NCBI GenBank assembly: GCA_012064415.1
Contig: SSNU01000247.1
Span: 1,054,629 to 1,118,628, forward strand
Direction: 5' to 3'
From: Gyrodactylus bullatarudis
Taxonomy: Eukaryota; Platyhelminthes; Monogenea; Gyrodactylidea; Gyrodactylidae
DNA length: 64,000 nt
The notes beneath the pieces are model-generated. The model was not told the DNA's origin. It ran no database searches and worked only from the letters and a program-made list of their open reading frames with translations. Positions 41,201 to 56,200 of the stretch are shown here, one piece after another (within the stretch, counting starts at the first letter, position 1; every line of letters begins with the position of its first letter). Made by a program: the position numbers and the translations under genes.

Positions 41201-44200
41201 TGTTGCCCACATTTACCAATTGAAGAAAAAAATATGGTGATTAGACATTAAACCTACTAGCTATGTGTGGTCACTGGTTATTACTATATCCTTGTGAATC
41301 TAACTTGATTAAGATTGTCTTCTCACACCTAGATGTTAGAGTTCGGATAAGCAAGTGTCAATTCCATAAGAGAGTCAAATAATATTCAACTCACGGTGGC
41401 AGATGTATACGCGTTTCGTCCTTACTAGGACTCGTCAGTACATCATAGCCTGGATTAGAACCCGGGTCTTCAACGTTATGAGGCAACGCTTCTAACCACT
41501 AGGCCAGAACCCCCGTTCGTCTCCTATCACTCAAACAGTCCGATAGTATTGACACCACCTACACACTGGTTTTTTTTGAATAAGCACAAGGTAGAAATTA
41601 CATTGTTTTTAGACATTAAACCTACTAGCTAAGTGTGGTCACTGGTTATTACTATATCCTTGTGAAACTATTTTTATGAAAAATATGGTCATTTTTCAAA
41701 TTCCCATATGGTGCCAAAATCCTATTTTTTCGAACTTTGAGCTGAAAGTTTTAATTGATTTGAAAGTGAGAGGCTGATCAAAATTTGATTTTCAGGATCA
41801 AGATTAGATAATAAAGCTGAATAGCACCGTCAAATTATCGACAGTTTCCCCATTTTCGAGAGATTTTGAATTATCGAAATTTCATTGATTTTCAAGTAGT
41901 GAAAATGATCAAAAAATTGAAATTCAGCTCGCAAACGATAATGTGATTATGTATAAGATCAGATTCAGTTGAATTGATTTTCTTGTCTTATCCTGATCCT
42001 GAAAAAACTCTTTCGATCAGCCTCTCACTTTCAAATCAATAAAAAATTTCAGATCAAAGTACGAAAAAAAAGGATTTTGTGCGACCATATTTTTCATAAG
42101 AATAATTTTTTCAGTATTTTTTTCTTCAAATGGTAAATGTGGGCAACATGAGTAGGATTCCAAAAAATCTTTAACAAATTCGAATTCTTGATGAAAAAAT
42201 CGAGATTTCTGTAAAAATCATAGATTCCCAACTTTATATCAATTAGCTTTAGCTATTCTAGTCCTTATTTTTTTGAAATACTACATTTTTTTCTGTGTCT
42301 GCACCTGAAGACAACATAATCAGTTAACAAGCGACAAAATATAGACAGACGGTTTTAGTAAGTCCAATATCCACTAAACTAAATAAATTTTCTTTCAATT
42401 ACATCAAAAAAGGAGGTTTTCGACCTTTAGGCAGTATCAATATAAAGTCATATGTAGAATACCGATATCGATGCGTATATACGGACGGGATAAATAATAA
42501 CTAAAAAGATTATAATCAGAGTGTCGTTGGGATGGTAGATCAATGGTAAAGCAGTAATAATCTTCTCACATTATCCACAGAAAGGAATCAGATAACATTT
42601 AGAAAGTCGATAAATTTAAATTTATTACACTGTTTCCAAGAAGGGAAAGCTTAGCGGACAAGAAGTGCTATTTTCTTCAAACAGGGCTATTCCATGTTAA
42701 AAGAGGAGTATGGTGGAGAGCGAATTATTGGGTGAAGAAGATAAATTAAATATTTTATTGAAAATGGAAAAAAGGCTTCTTCTTCTTTTTCAGAGAAAAT
42801 AAAATAAAGACTTACCAGCTCTCTGAATCCAGTCCATGTAGCTGTTAAACTCTTTCTCAGTCTGTTGTTGCCGACGCAATTTCAAGTAGGCTCTTCGTTT
42901 TTCTACGCGTTCTCTTTCCTTGGCAAATTCACTGATAAAAAAGAAAATAGTTTAGAGTGATTTCAAGGATTACAACGATTACTTACCCGCTCAAGACACC
43001 AAGAATAAGATTGAGCATAAAGAATGAGCCCAAGATTATCAGTGGAACAAAATACATCCAGTTATATCGGTCTCCAAAGGCATCGTTAGTCTGAGGGGAA
43101 AATAATCATTTATGAACATGAATGTTTCCTTTGTTTTAAATTACCAAAACTTAATCATGAGTTATCGCGAGGGCACGTGATAAAGTCAACCAATCAGGAA
43201 TGAGCTTGATTCAGAGTCAACCAATAGAATTCATTCAACTTACAAGATACATAATATCTGTCCAGCCTTCCATGGTAATACACTGAAAGACTGTCAACAT
43301 TGCATAACCAATATTATCGAATGATGTTATCCCATAATTTGGTCCATCCCAATATCCTCTACAAATGAAATTCTCTGAGCATGTATTTGCTCCAATAACT
43401 TGGAATGATGTATTTGTTAGCATAAGGCATGGTCTCGTCTGGCTAGACTCCATAACAGCATGTTTACTATTGACTGGAAAACATGTCATATGAAAGCCTC
43501 CGGAATAAAATTCTAATCCAATAATAGCGAATATTATTATTTCAAAGAGTACTAAAAGGCCTATTTGAAAGATTGGCGCCATAGCTCTGATGATTGACTT
43601 GAGGACGATTTGTAAACTTTCAAACCCGGTGACCAGTTTGATTGGTCGCAAGACTCTGAGCGCACGAAGGGCTGGCTGGTTTAAATTTGGCAAGATGTAC
43701 GAAAGTAAACTGGAAAAAATCATTAATAGATTTATTTTTAATCAATTTATTTAATCTAAAATCTTATATCTCTCTTAGAACGGAAACTCGAGTTTTTTAG
43801 CATCAAAATAATTCAAAATACATAAAAAGCCATCAAAGAAATTGAGAAATCAGAGTGGGAAATTGAGTTTTTCAATAATCACGAAGGAAATTAAAAAAAA
43901 GGAAATGACCCATTTCAAAATTATGATCCTCAAATAGTAGTAGTAATAATTATCGCTTCAAATGTCAAAATTTGAAAGAAGCGGGAATTCTGTGCCCTCT
44001 CGAAATACAAAAAATCGGTGAATTTAAGATTGAATTTTCTTCATTCCAACAAGTTGTGGGCTCATTCAACTACGAGATTCAAACAATATTCATCTCTCTG
44101 ACTATGTGTGGGGTAAAACTCTTTCCTTTCAAAAATTAGTTTGTGTTAAAATAGAATAGAGTGATATTTTTCACTATAAACACATGCTGATTACGATTAA

Positions 44201-47200
44201 CATTGCATTTTCTTGATAATAAAATGATTACTATTTAGTAGTTCTTTGTCATTTATTATTGTTGTTGTATAGGGCTTTAATAGCTATTGAAATGTGGAGG
44301 AAGGAATCAACAGTTTTATTGTCCAAAGTAAATATTTGATCAGAGAGATATATGTTTGGGGGACAAGATCAACTCAAATCATACTAAACAGTACCAGACC
44401 CCTCCTCTCCCTCTCTCATTCTGCAATGTACAATAATTACAAGGAAGGAAATATTGATATATACGTTTATATACTGATGTACAAGATACAGATACATTGG
44501 ATTATAATCCATAATATACTCTTCTGATAGTCATCTTGACTGTACACAACATTACTCGCTCTGTTCAATATATAAAGATGTATATTTGAGATGAATCAGA
44601 TAAGAAAATGTAAAATTAGAAATTAGCTTGAAGGGGAATTTGGGGAAACTTGATTATACAATATAGGCTAGGTTTTTGATTTAATCATTTTGGTAAATGG
44701 AAATTCTCAAGATTAAAGCTAGTCGAAAACAAGAACTTGATAGAAATGAGCTACTTTTTTAAGGAAGAATCTATTTGGCTTATTTCCAATTTTCAAATTC
44801 ATGCTGAGTTGCATTGAAAGTTTACCGAGAAAATCAAATAGGTTCGTTCAAATGTAATAAGAGTAGAGTATTCTCGATGAATTTGGGAATTCATGATTTT
44901 TACAAAAATCTCATTTTTTCATCAAGGTATCGAAATTTTTGAAAGATTTTTTGATAACTGATTCAAAATGTAAACTTTTACTGATTCGAGAAAAAAAATT
45001 TTGAAAAAAAGTTTGTTTGGAAAATTTTAGAGACATATTAAAATTCAAGATGGGACGATTTTTTAATTTTTTTAAACTTTGAGTTGAAGACACTAGATAG
45101 GACAATGAAAGATTTATCGTTTTTCATGACCTACCACGAGATGTATACTGTACACAGAGAAATATGATTAACCTTCTTCGTTTCTATTGGTTAAAGAGGG
45201 TTCTCTTCTCTGATTGGTTAATAGTAAAATTGATTACTGAGTTCGTAATATTACTGGTTAGTAGTGTTGAAGTGACTGATGATAGTAAAATTACTGTTAC
45301 ACCTTTTAAAATTTGAAGATTAAGATTATTTATCTAGTTCTGAATAGAGTTGAACATTTTTATTGATTAGAAAGTGGAAGGATGGTCAAAACTGGTTTTT
45401 CAGCATCAGACTAGTTTACATTCTCGTCGAACAAGTATTCGACAACAAAATAATACGTGATAAAAAAGTTTGAGGATCGTGGACAATAATTGAATCTGAG
45501 TCGACATGCTCTCTTTCTCTATTATATCTATTTACATTTTACATGGATCTATTGTTATTGATTTTTTCGAAGGATTTCAATCAAATGAAAAAGTAGACAC
45601 ACAGTTCAGTATTGTGATTAGTGTATCATGTAAGAGTATGTTATTAATCCTAAATACAATTTTAGCATGTGCAGATTATATGTTTAGATGTATGCACAAT
45701 ATATATATATGTATATTTACCATATTTTCAGATTGATTATCATTAAAATATAATGAATAAAGAGCGGAGAGATTGACAGAAAGGCGCATAAACTTTTATA
45801 TCTATAGGTATCTATATGTAAGCAGAGAGAAAGCCATGATAATGTTGACGAATAAAGAGAATCTTGAAGCTATATTATATTGAAATGATTGAGAATTTGG
45901 TTGGAAGAGAGAGTAACCCACTTCAGGAGAATTATTATTCAAAGATGTGAACTGACACACACCCGCACACACAGAGTACCAGATTATTATTATTATTATT
46001 AACATTATTTTGAGTAGATATCCGAGTGAGTAAAGAAATTTAGCCTTGAGTGGCAACTGCTATAGAGAGACGAGAGGGAAAAATTGAGTGGAAGAGGATG
46101 AATTGGAAACAAGAAATTTTTTTGTTCAATTGTCGACAATTGACAGGAGCCAAAGACACTTGAGAAGTTTAAATCCACAAAGGCAGAGGACGGCAGTGTT
46201 GACAAATGATATAAATTCATCCAATTCAACGTATTCTTTAGTGTCAGGTCTCAATCCATGGATAATAATGGGTCCGTAGGAAAATACGGCAAATTTGAAA
46301 TCTTGAAGTAGCACCAAATTACCTTTTTTTTGAACTTTGAGTTGGAAAATTTTTGCTGATTTCAATGTGAAAGAGTGATCAAAAGTTGATTTTAAGGATC
46401 ACAATTAGTCAAAGAAATTAAATATGCTGAATCTAGTTTTGAGAATCACCCCATAATCGTGACAAAATTAAAATTTGATTTTTTGATCATTTTCCCTAGT
46501 GAAAGTCGATGAAATTTAATATTTCAAGATCCCTGGAAAATGACGAATTTATCAAAAAATTTATGATGATAATCGGTTTTTTGTCTTATTGTGATCTTTA
46601 AAATCAACTTTTGATCCCTCTTTCACATTGAAATCAGCAAAAATTTTAAACTCAAAGTTCAAAAAAATGGGATTTAGGCGCTGCTTCAAGATTTCAAATT
46701 TGTCGTATTTTCCTTAAAAATAAATTTTTTCTAAATTTTTTTCTCCGTATCGTAAAAGAGGGCCTAATGATCTAGATCTCAACAAATCTTGATCAAATTC
46801 GATTTCTCGTTAAAAAATTAGGAATTTTGTAAAAATCATAAATTCCCATCTTCATATTAACTAGGTGTATGTAACAGCACAGTTACCACAGCCTTTGAAT
46901 TATCCCTTAAAAACCTTACTTTTTAAACCATACTACTCAATAGCAATAATGTAAAAAAATATAAACACGATCCCTATCGACCAATCAGATTAAAGGACCT
47001 TGATTGACCAATAAGACACTACTATACAGTTCATATTTCTCTGCGTACACCTAGTGGTAAGCCATCAAAAACTATGAATGTCTCTCCTTCTTATCTAATG
47101 TACTTTCTATTAGCCTTTTACTATCATATGTCATTGTTACACAAATAAAACAGTCCTAATTCAATACATGTCTACACAAATTTCATCGTCTTCTCTCATA

Positions 47201-50200
47201 CCTATCACCACATATAGAACAATAGCATAACTTGAGAAATGCCTCTTTTGAAGATAATTTCTTACTCTCTTTGAAATCAAGCATCATTTTTCAGCATGCC
47301 CAATAGAAAAAGAAGCCAATTATTATCAAAATTGAATTTTTGAATGAACTGTCAAATTGATCTGATCTTGGATCTTCCCCTAATTTATTAATTTTCAAAC
47401 AGTAATATCTTTTCTATCTTCTTCTATCTAGGTGATCCATTTGTTGTTTGAACCCTCTTACACCTTGAGATCAACAAAAGTTTTACACTCAATTTTCAAG
47501 AAAAATGGAAAATCGAAATCAATAATTGCTCCTGTTTTTTTTTCAAAAACATAAATTCTCAAATTCATCTTAACCCTTAAAGTGTCAAAGAGATTTTTTT
47601 CATGACTCGCGTTCAATATTTTTTCTATCCTAGGGTTTGTGAAAGTTATCGATAAAAAATTGGGTCATGTTCTGACCCAACAATAGGCTATCTTTGTAGC
47701 TTTGGCGGATAGAGTTCAGGCAATTGCATATTTGAATTCTACAGGTATGATAAAAGTTGTTTTAATTTTTATCTATTATCCTGAGAAGTAGGTTTTAAAA
47801 AAACGTTTTAAACAAAAATCAAATTTTTGAAGAAAAAAAATCATCACTCTTTGAATTAGTGATTAGCACAAATTTGACGAATGATAGAGCTGTGATTTCT
47901 GCGTATTCCAGGAGATTAATAAATTTCCTATCGAATGGGTGGTAAACGAAGTATTTTCCTGATGCTTGAATGAATGATAATGAGTTGGTAAAATGAAATG
48001 TGATAGAAATAACCCAGAGGGATTTTAAGGGTTGTATGGGTGTTTCCAGAAAATCTTCTGAATATTTCGAGTTTTTTGTAAATTCACAAATTCATCGAGA
48101 ACAGCCGTACATTAGAACAATATTAAATATTTTTTTACCGAGCAAGGTTTGTGGGAAATTTGGACAAAAATAATTTTGTCGTTTTGATACCCATAAATCG
48201 CATTTTCTCAAAATTCTTTAAAACGTATTAAAATTTTCAGAAAAAGATGAGGGTATCTAGCGAAGGAATTTAAAATAACTAAAAATCTTGTCTGGAAAGT
48301 CAAACAGATTGCTCATTAAATGTATTTTATCAATTAACATTCATTCAAAATACGTTGGCGCGAATTTATAAATTGTAATTTTATATTGAGATTTTGTATA
48401 TCAGAACAAAATTTAATGTTTTATCGAATGAGTAAACAGCCAAAAAAATTTTATCACTCTAGTCTAAGCTAGAAGCAAGAATGAGTTTATCATAATCATT
48501 GTTAATTAAGCTTTTCCGAGTTTATTTCGCATCGTCTGAGATTAAACAAGACAGAGAGTTTCTTCATTGATTCAGCCACACAGAATGGAGAGAGAACATT
48601 TTATTCGATAAGGAAAATCGAATTGAATAATACATTTTATTAATAAATGTTTTGACACGTGCACAAAAGTGTTCGTGGTATGAGACTACAAGTTATTAGC
48701 CTGTTCATTTCCTGTGTAATACTTTTAATAATTCTCAAAGACATCATCAACAACTCTAATTAAGATATGAAAATATTAAAACCATATTATGAACCATATC
48801 GAAAATACTATAAAGCTTATCGATATGAAATTCGGAAATCTATGATTTTTACAGAAATCTTAGTTTTTGATAACGATTTTCAGGTTATATCATGTGACAC
48901 ACATTCAGCGTTTGAAGAAAAAAAATTCTGAAAAATAGAGTCATTTTTAAAATTTTGATTTGGCGCTAAAATCTCATTTTTTTGAACTTAGAACTGAAAC
49001 TTTATATTGATTTGAAGGTAGTGTTGTCAAAAAAAGTTTTTCCCGACCAGAATTAGAAAAGAAAATATATTATGCTAAATCTGTTCTAAAGTATAATCTC
49101 ATTATCGTTTGGGAGCTGAATTTCGATTTTCTTTGATCATTTTCACTACTTGAATTTCGATAAATCAAATTATATATAGACGATATTCGGCTTTTTTATC
49201 TAAACTTGATCCTGAAAAACTTGTTTTGACTCATTTTTAAATCAATAAAAGTAGAATAAACTCTCCTTTTGAGTAGTACTATGACCGATTTACAGTATGA
49301 TAATAACGATCGTAACTGTATTAATTACATAAATTACATAACTGGCAGGAGAGTCAACAATGAAAAATAAGCCAATTCTATCTCTATTTTCTAAGAGAAG
49401 TAGTGTACATTTGTTGAATATTTTTCTTGGATATTAACCAGAGAGCTAATGAATGAAAATCAGAAACTGGATGAATCGATTCAATTTGATCTAGCTGACT
49501 ATGATGATAGGATTTCTTTTGGATGAAAAATGAACAAGATGAAGTTGTAGATGACTTTATGAGAAGATGGTCTTTACAAGACTAGTCCTAGTTCTCTTAT
49601 GAATTTGGGGTGCTCACTGAGAGGCAAGGTTGTTTTTTGTGATGAAAAAAATGATGATTTGGTACAAACGTTATTTTATTGAGAACCTTCTTCCCAGCGT
49701 CGTAGAAAAAAAATTAGAATAGCTGTGCTGCCTGATTTGTTCCATAGCCTCAATACATAATAATTTACACAGCTAGGTGTAAATAAACCTAATTGACATG
49801 AAGATGAGAACTTACTATTTTTACAAAAACCTCAATATTTTTCTCCGGATTCACAGAAAAAAATAATTTTTTGAATTCTAAAACGGAATGAGCTAATTAG
49901 ATGTGAATATTCGAATAAATTCCGAAAAAATTCAATCTGACCAAAATTAGGACGATTGTAGCATTTCGAAAATGTAACAAATTTCCACTTTTTCAACTTT
50001 TGAACCCAAAATTTTTATCGATTTCGATTGCTCGAACCAGTAAAGTACTGATATTTGGGATCAAGATTAGACGAAGAATTAGAATTTAGCCATAGATATG
50101 GCAAAGCTCTTATTGTTTCCGAGAAAAAGTTAAACTTCCAGATTTTGGATAATTTGCCTTTGTGATAATCGAAATATTTAAATGATTCGATTTCCTACAG

Positions 50201-53200
50201 TAATGACGAACTTTAGTGAACTTTTACAGGTTAATTCGAATTCTTTGTCTAATTTTGATCTCAAACTTGACTGCGATTTTTTTGTAAAAATGGTAAACTC
50301 TCATCTTCATGTCAATTAGGTTTACATTAGTAAATCTTGGCATCTACACTGTCCTATAGAAATCATTTGATCAAGGGACGAGAACAAAGTAAGAGAATTC
50401 AGAAAAATCCAAATCTATAATTAAGATACAGCACCACTACAAAGTACAGTAATCCCAAGAACATTACATTGAAACGAAAGCATACGATAATTACTATTGG
50501 AATTTCCTCTTCAGAAGATCCATTATACATCTATCTAAAGGGAGAATGATCCTTTGATCTTGATCATGAGAAATCACATACAAATTTTTCCTGCTACATG
50601 ATATTTCCGTCCCTACGATTACTGAGGTCTAATTACAACAGATCAAAGTAATACATTGTAGTTTATTCATGTGGTAAATAATAGAAAAATAGTGGACTAT
50701 TCCCTTTGACTGAAACCATATGGTGAGATTTTTGACAGTTTTTCTGTGTAGCACCCTCAATTTCTAGGCATTTCAAGGAACAAAATAGAAACCAAGTACT
50801 AATTAAACATAAAGACACTTTATTAAAAGAGCGAACGGTTGTGAAATGACGTCCCATCTTCCGCCGCAACAAAAATTACGACTGAGGGTGGAAATGCAAA
50901 TCTAGAAAAGTCAACGCTAGTTAAGAGACTGGATCTAGGTAACTTTAAACTTTGAGCAGTTTTTATATAAGTGTCAATTTAAAAAAATTCAAACTGACTT
51001 CACCCCTTAAATTATGTGTAGTAAACATCGAGGGTGTGGAATTTAAAGTTTATCCACTAGCACTTACATAAGCTAGGAGAGAGGAAGAAAGCGGAAAAGT
51101 CCAGGTCGACAACCGCCTTACCTTTATGTACCAAACTGACTGAATCCATGCAATACTAAATATCTAGCCAGTGTAATAGCTCAATTCCATTTCTAAGTCT
51201 TTTCTAATAAATATCTTATTGAAAAAATAAATAGATTATATTATGATTTTGAACTTCAGAGAGCTTTTATCCCTAATGTCTGATCTTTTTCAGGCACTAA
51301 GCGAACAACAACAAATAAAAAAATTAAGCCCTTAGTTAACGAATTGAAATGTCTCTAATAAAACACAGTAGTTTTTGGATTAAAATAAAGTGATATGCTT
51401 TATCGGTACTCATTTCAAGGTTGAAACGGCCAAGATAAAAATTTTACTATCCATTGATTTGAAAATTTCTATTCAGTCTTTAGATTTTAGAGGGAATTCA
51501 ATTCAAAAAATATAACCATTTCAATAATTATCACCCTGATAAATTCAAATTTTCCCCATCATTCATAAATTCAAGAAACCTTAGGGGGACGAATCACCTC
51601 ATTTATTACAACTGCAATTCAACCTTTATCTCTCTACTAATGAGATTTTCAATCTAACCCTCACTAGAATCCCTGCTAATTCATACCCACGTGTAAATTA
51701 AAACTACAATCAGTATGAGGAGATGAGTATTTTTCAAATTCATTTTCTCATAGCATGAAAAACTATAATCAAAATCAATAGCTTTCAAGAGGGATATTTC
51801 TCAAGAGATCAATGCGTAGGAAGGAATTTCTTCAACTATTCAAATTTTCAAAAAGAAAAAAAAGTATAAATTCATACGAAAAATTATATAATGAGGAAAA
51901 GAATAGATGCATTCATACAGTCGTGGCATAAATTGAAGGTCCCCTATTCATTCTTGTTTTAATTTCAATCGAGCATTTTAATTTAGCCTCTTTCTATGAG
52001 ACTATTCTGGTTAAGCTTTTATAAAGTGTTCTAGTTCAATAATAAATTCAATTAGATAACAAATATTTTAATACAATGGAATTTGAAGGTCCCCTTAATT
52101 TAGTTTATCATTATTTCGCTTTGCAGTATGCTCTAAACCCTAAAGTAACCAAGAATAGTTTTTGCTTTCTCATGACAATGATTAACTTGTAAAGAGTTCT
52201 CACAAGATTTGATCGAGAAGATTATCCAGCAATTTGAGGAAGGCAATGACTACAAGAAGATTATTAAATATCCATCGGAATACTGTTCAGAATATAGTGC
52301 TTAAATTTAAACGCAAGGGAACTCTGACAACTCAGTCTGGTAGAGGTCGTAAATGCAATTTGGAAAGATATTCCAGAAGAAGGATGGTAGAAAATAATCC
52401 TGGGAAGACTATAGTAAATCGCCTACTCACAAGTATACGAGAAATTCAATAGAAAATCATTAAGGGACATTTAGCTGCCTTATTTCCTAAAAGATATTCT
52501 GAAGTTGCTGACCATCAGTCATGCTGGTCAAGACGAGAGGTTTGAGCTAAATAAATTTTTCTTCAGACCTTACACCAAAAAGCAGCCCAGTATAGTCTGA
52601 CAAATAGCTGATATTCGATCCTGGATTGACGAATGGGGATTTTCGTTTTGTATTAACCAATGAGATCCCAATTAGTTTTCCGAGCTTTTTAGACAGGCAA
52701 GAAAGGAAATTATATATTTTCTGGTTGTCGTCAGGCGCTTTTTATCGCCTTGTTTTGTGTATCAGTTGTAAGTCCTTATCTCGATTGATTTACCCATCAT
52801 AAACAAGGAGATTCAAAATATTTTTCTGAAATTTGACTCAAATTTTAATATGGTATTGAAAACAATTTCGGCTGTAAACTGAAATATTGGACAAAAACTA
52901 AATTTTCAAAATTTCGTAAACAACCTCACAAAATTATGCTGTGGGATCAATAGATAATGATGAATGAAAAGATGCATTTGCTCAGTGATTTGAGCCGGAA
53001 AACTGATTCAAACTCAATCAACAGAGGCAAGATATGTCCTAAAAACTAAGAAAAAAACCATGAATTTAATCTGAGTACATTTCTGTATCTATTTATCTGG
53101 AAACATTGGACTGATTTCTGAATTCACTCATGGGAAAAGAGAGGATGTATGGGAAGGAATTTTTTGATCTAATCAAGCTATCTGAAGGGATAAAATGTCT

Positions 53201-56200
53201 ATGTTTCTTCAATTGTAATATAATTTGAGATGAAAATTTAGTTTAATTTCCGGCCCAACAACCTTGACTCAAAGATCGAAAATCATATCAATCAGAGTTT
53301 GATCTGAAAAAAATTCACATGGGTAAATGTATTCGATTATATTTCTTAGTATGGAATATGTAGAATGAAAGAAAACCATTCTCAAGTTACACAATGTTCA
53401 ACTTGTTCCAAAACACTCATATCAGTTTCATTTTCCCACGTAGAACAACGTCTCAAATTACCAGCTCAAGGTAGTAGAATTTAGGAAATACATAGGCATA
53501 AATACTCTAATGTGGAAATGAAGGTATCCAGACCAAATTGAATCATGATACATGGTCAAGTGTAAGAGAGAAGAATTATTACAATTGATTATCACCAATT
53601 TTAGTCGATTTTATATTTTAGATTGATTGGAACGATTTTGTTGCCGAACCTCATCAAGTATATTATTATTACTGGAGTCGACACTCATAAGGAAGATAGG
53701 AGAACGAACGAATAATAAGTGATAAAAATTTTATTTCGCCGGGTCTCTTCAGAATTAATCCCGGGCTCTGATCATATACTATTACATTGCAAATTTTTCT
53801 GCTCTTCCATTGGATAAAAAAGAACTCAGGGAGGGGGGAGATGTTCATTTTTTGATGATCCTGTTTCCAGGCTGCTTCATTTTTGTCGCTTTAGAAATCC
53901 ATGCCTTAGTAACTGACCGCTATGTCTTTTTCGCTTACGTTTTTTAGATTGAATTTCCCATCTAATAACTAGTAGACGAAAACTCTTTGAAACTTTTTGG
54001 TATTTGTCAGATTTATTTAGCCTAAAATAAATATTTGAATTGGTTTAGACCTGCGTAATAACTGAGAAATTTTTGACTTTGAATAATCGCTGTATAGGGT
54101 GAATCTCACGAAAGAGTGATAAAAATTATTTAATCCTTAAAATCCCTCTGGGTTATTTCTATCACATTTCATTTTACCAACTCATTATCATTCATTCAAG
54201 CATCAGGAAAATACTTCGTTTACCACCCATTCGATAGGAAATTTATTAATCTCCTGGAATACGCAGAGATCACAGCTCTATCATTCGTCAGCGCTAATCA
54301 AAAGAGAGTTAATTTTTTTCAAAAAATTAATTTTTTAAAGCGTTTTTTTGCAAACCTACTTTCCTAGTGTCATAGGTAAAAGGTAAAATAACTTTTATCG
54401 AAGAATCATACCTGTAGAATTCAAATATGCAATCACCTGAACTCTATCTGCTAAAGCTACAAAGATAATATCTTTTTGACTCATTTTTTGATCGATAATT
54501 TCTGAACCAAAAATAATTACATTAAACAACTGTAGATTGGTAATCAGCGTATTCACAAACCATGGGATAGACAAAAGATTGAATGCGAGTCATGAAAAAA
54601 ATTAAGGTTTAATTTGGGGTATTCATTGATAAAACGTGTCCAAAAGCCATATTGGACTGATTCTTAATTGCTGATGCACTATTGAGTTATAAAAAAGAAC
54701 CTTGTGAACCTAAAAATTTCAAAGATATTCAATGGATGAGTATTCGAATAATTTCTAACGAGGAAGACTTATTTTAGTTCCATAGAGGACATTTTTTCAT
54801 CAGCTAAACTTGTATTTAGCAAAGAATTAATAATAAAAAGTGAACGAAATCAGATTCTGTGGGAGGTTGAATGAATTTCATTTCTAAGACACTTACAAGT
54901 TCATACAGCAAGGATCAATATTTTGAAAGAGCATACTTTTCAATACATTTCATTTTAACATGTTTAGTGATAGATTATATTATATTGAAATTTATAATTA
55001 CATTAGAAAAGGATCACATGGTTTTTCCTACTTGAATTTTTTTCAACCAAAAATATATAATGCAATTATATTAATTAACAAAAAAGGGGACACAGAAAAA
55101 TGAAGCTCTCTTGTTGAGATAATACTTTTGTAATTCAGTTCACACACTGGAGTGTGTAGAGTATATCTATATTTATAGAAGTAAACAACTTAAGACTTGT
55201 CGTTCAGATCATTCCACAACACTTGAAAACCGAGATTTGATTTCTTCAAGTATCTTATTATTATCCCTTATATATTATATAACCTGGATATGATGGGTTT
55301 TTTTACAACTATTTCGGTTATTTGCTCATTCGATAGAGATTTAAATTCTGAGAAAAAAATCCTGAATTATTTATATTTTGGGTTTACAAATTCTCATATG
55401 AAAATTACAAGAATTTTAAATTCGCGTCAACAAAATTTGAATGCATTTTACTACGATAATTGATACAAAAATCCTTTCTCTACTCATCCCGATCATTTTC
55501 TGAAACATCATTTTTATCGCTCCGATGGATTTTAACTTTACAACGATGTAGCAGTAAATTTATTTAAATGATCTATTGAATGACCTATCTATCAGCACTT
55601 TAACTGATTTTCTTGACAAAAGAGACAAAGTAAAAATACAGCTTATGACATAGGTAAATCAACTGGAAGCAATCATCAAAAGAACTCAACTTTTCTATGA
55701 GTAGTTTAAAAAAAAATTAAACCTATAAAGGTCTAGGAAATGAAAGAGAGACGAAAATATAAATTTCAACAAATCAACAGTGTAATAGAAGAATAGTTTA
55801 AAAAGAAACTCACCCAGTTACGACAACGATAAAATCCAAAATATTCCAGACGTTACGAAGATAAGCGCCACGATGTAATACAAAGCCCAAAGCGATAATT
55901 TTTAGCATGCATTCTACCAGGAATATCCCGAGGAAATATTTTTCTGCCTGCTCCTGAAAACATATAATTAATGAAGATGAGAATTAACATTGAGAATTGA
56001 ATTAGAAATGAGAGAAAATAGTAAATGTCACAGTTGGATTCGAAGCATTGGTTTTCTTGTGACTGCTGTAAAAGATGGAAAAATTGTTTAAAACTCACTA
56101 GTTTCTCGGAGAGGACTGTTTTATCATGTTTGGCAAGATGTCGTTCAGAGGCAAGGACTACACAATTGGCTAAAATGGTCAGTAACACCATGTACTCAAA

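Larger units (their letters stand above)
41103..42250. repeat. FB-A foldback element interrupted by a SINE
   Basis: The outer arms (AAGTTGGGAATCTATGATTT ... and its complement ending near 42250) pair along about 130 bp. The insertion at 41243-41678 separates the left arm from the interior. Confidence 0.75.
43710..55813. other. 12.1-kb Cav2 intron: repeats, no recognised gene
   Basis: Largest intron. Contents: an FB-A fragment (about 44878-45110), FB-A copies (46275-46866, about 48815-49260, 49786-50323), FB-B copies (47571-48033, 54132-54612), a decayed Tc1 element (51917 to about 52600) and a hammerhead element (about 53625-53830). An ORF at 50663-50872 (-) has no family support. No nested Cys-repeat gene was found here. 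Confidence 0.55.

Noticed and set aside
50663..50872. 69-residue minus-strand ORF with a hydrophobic segment
   Set aside because: No Cys-repeat pattern, no TATA-like box at a suitable distance and no homology I recognise. Likely chance.
43709..55814. Apparent phase mismatch between Cav2 exons 2 and 3, suggesting a hidden microexon
   Set aside because: Recounting the donor shows GG|GTGAGT, not G|GTGAGT; GG+T gives Gly and the phase is correct.
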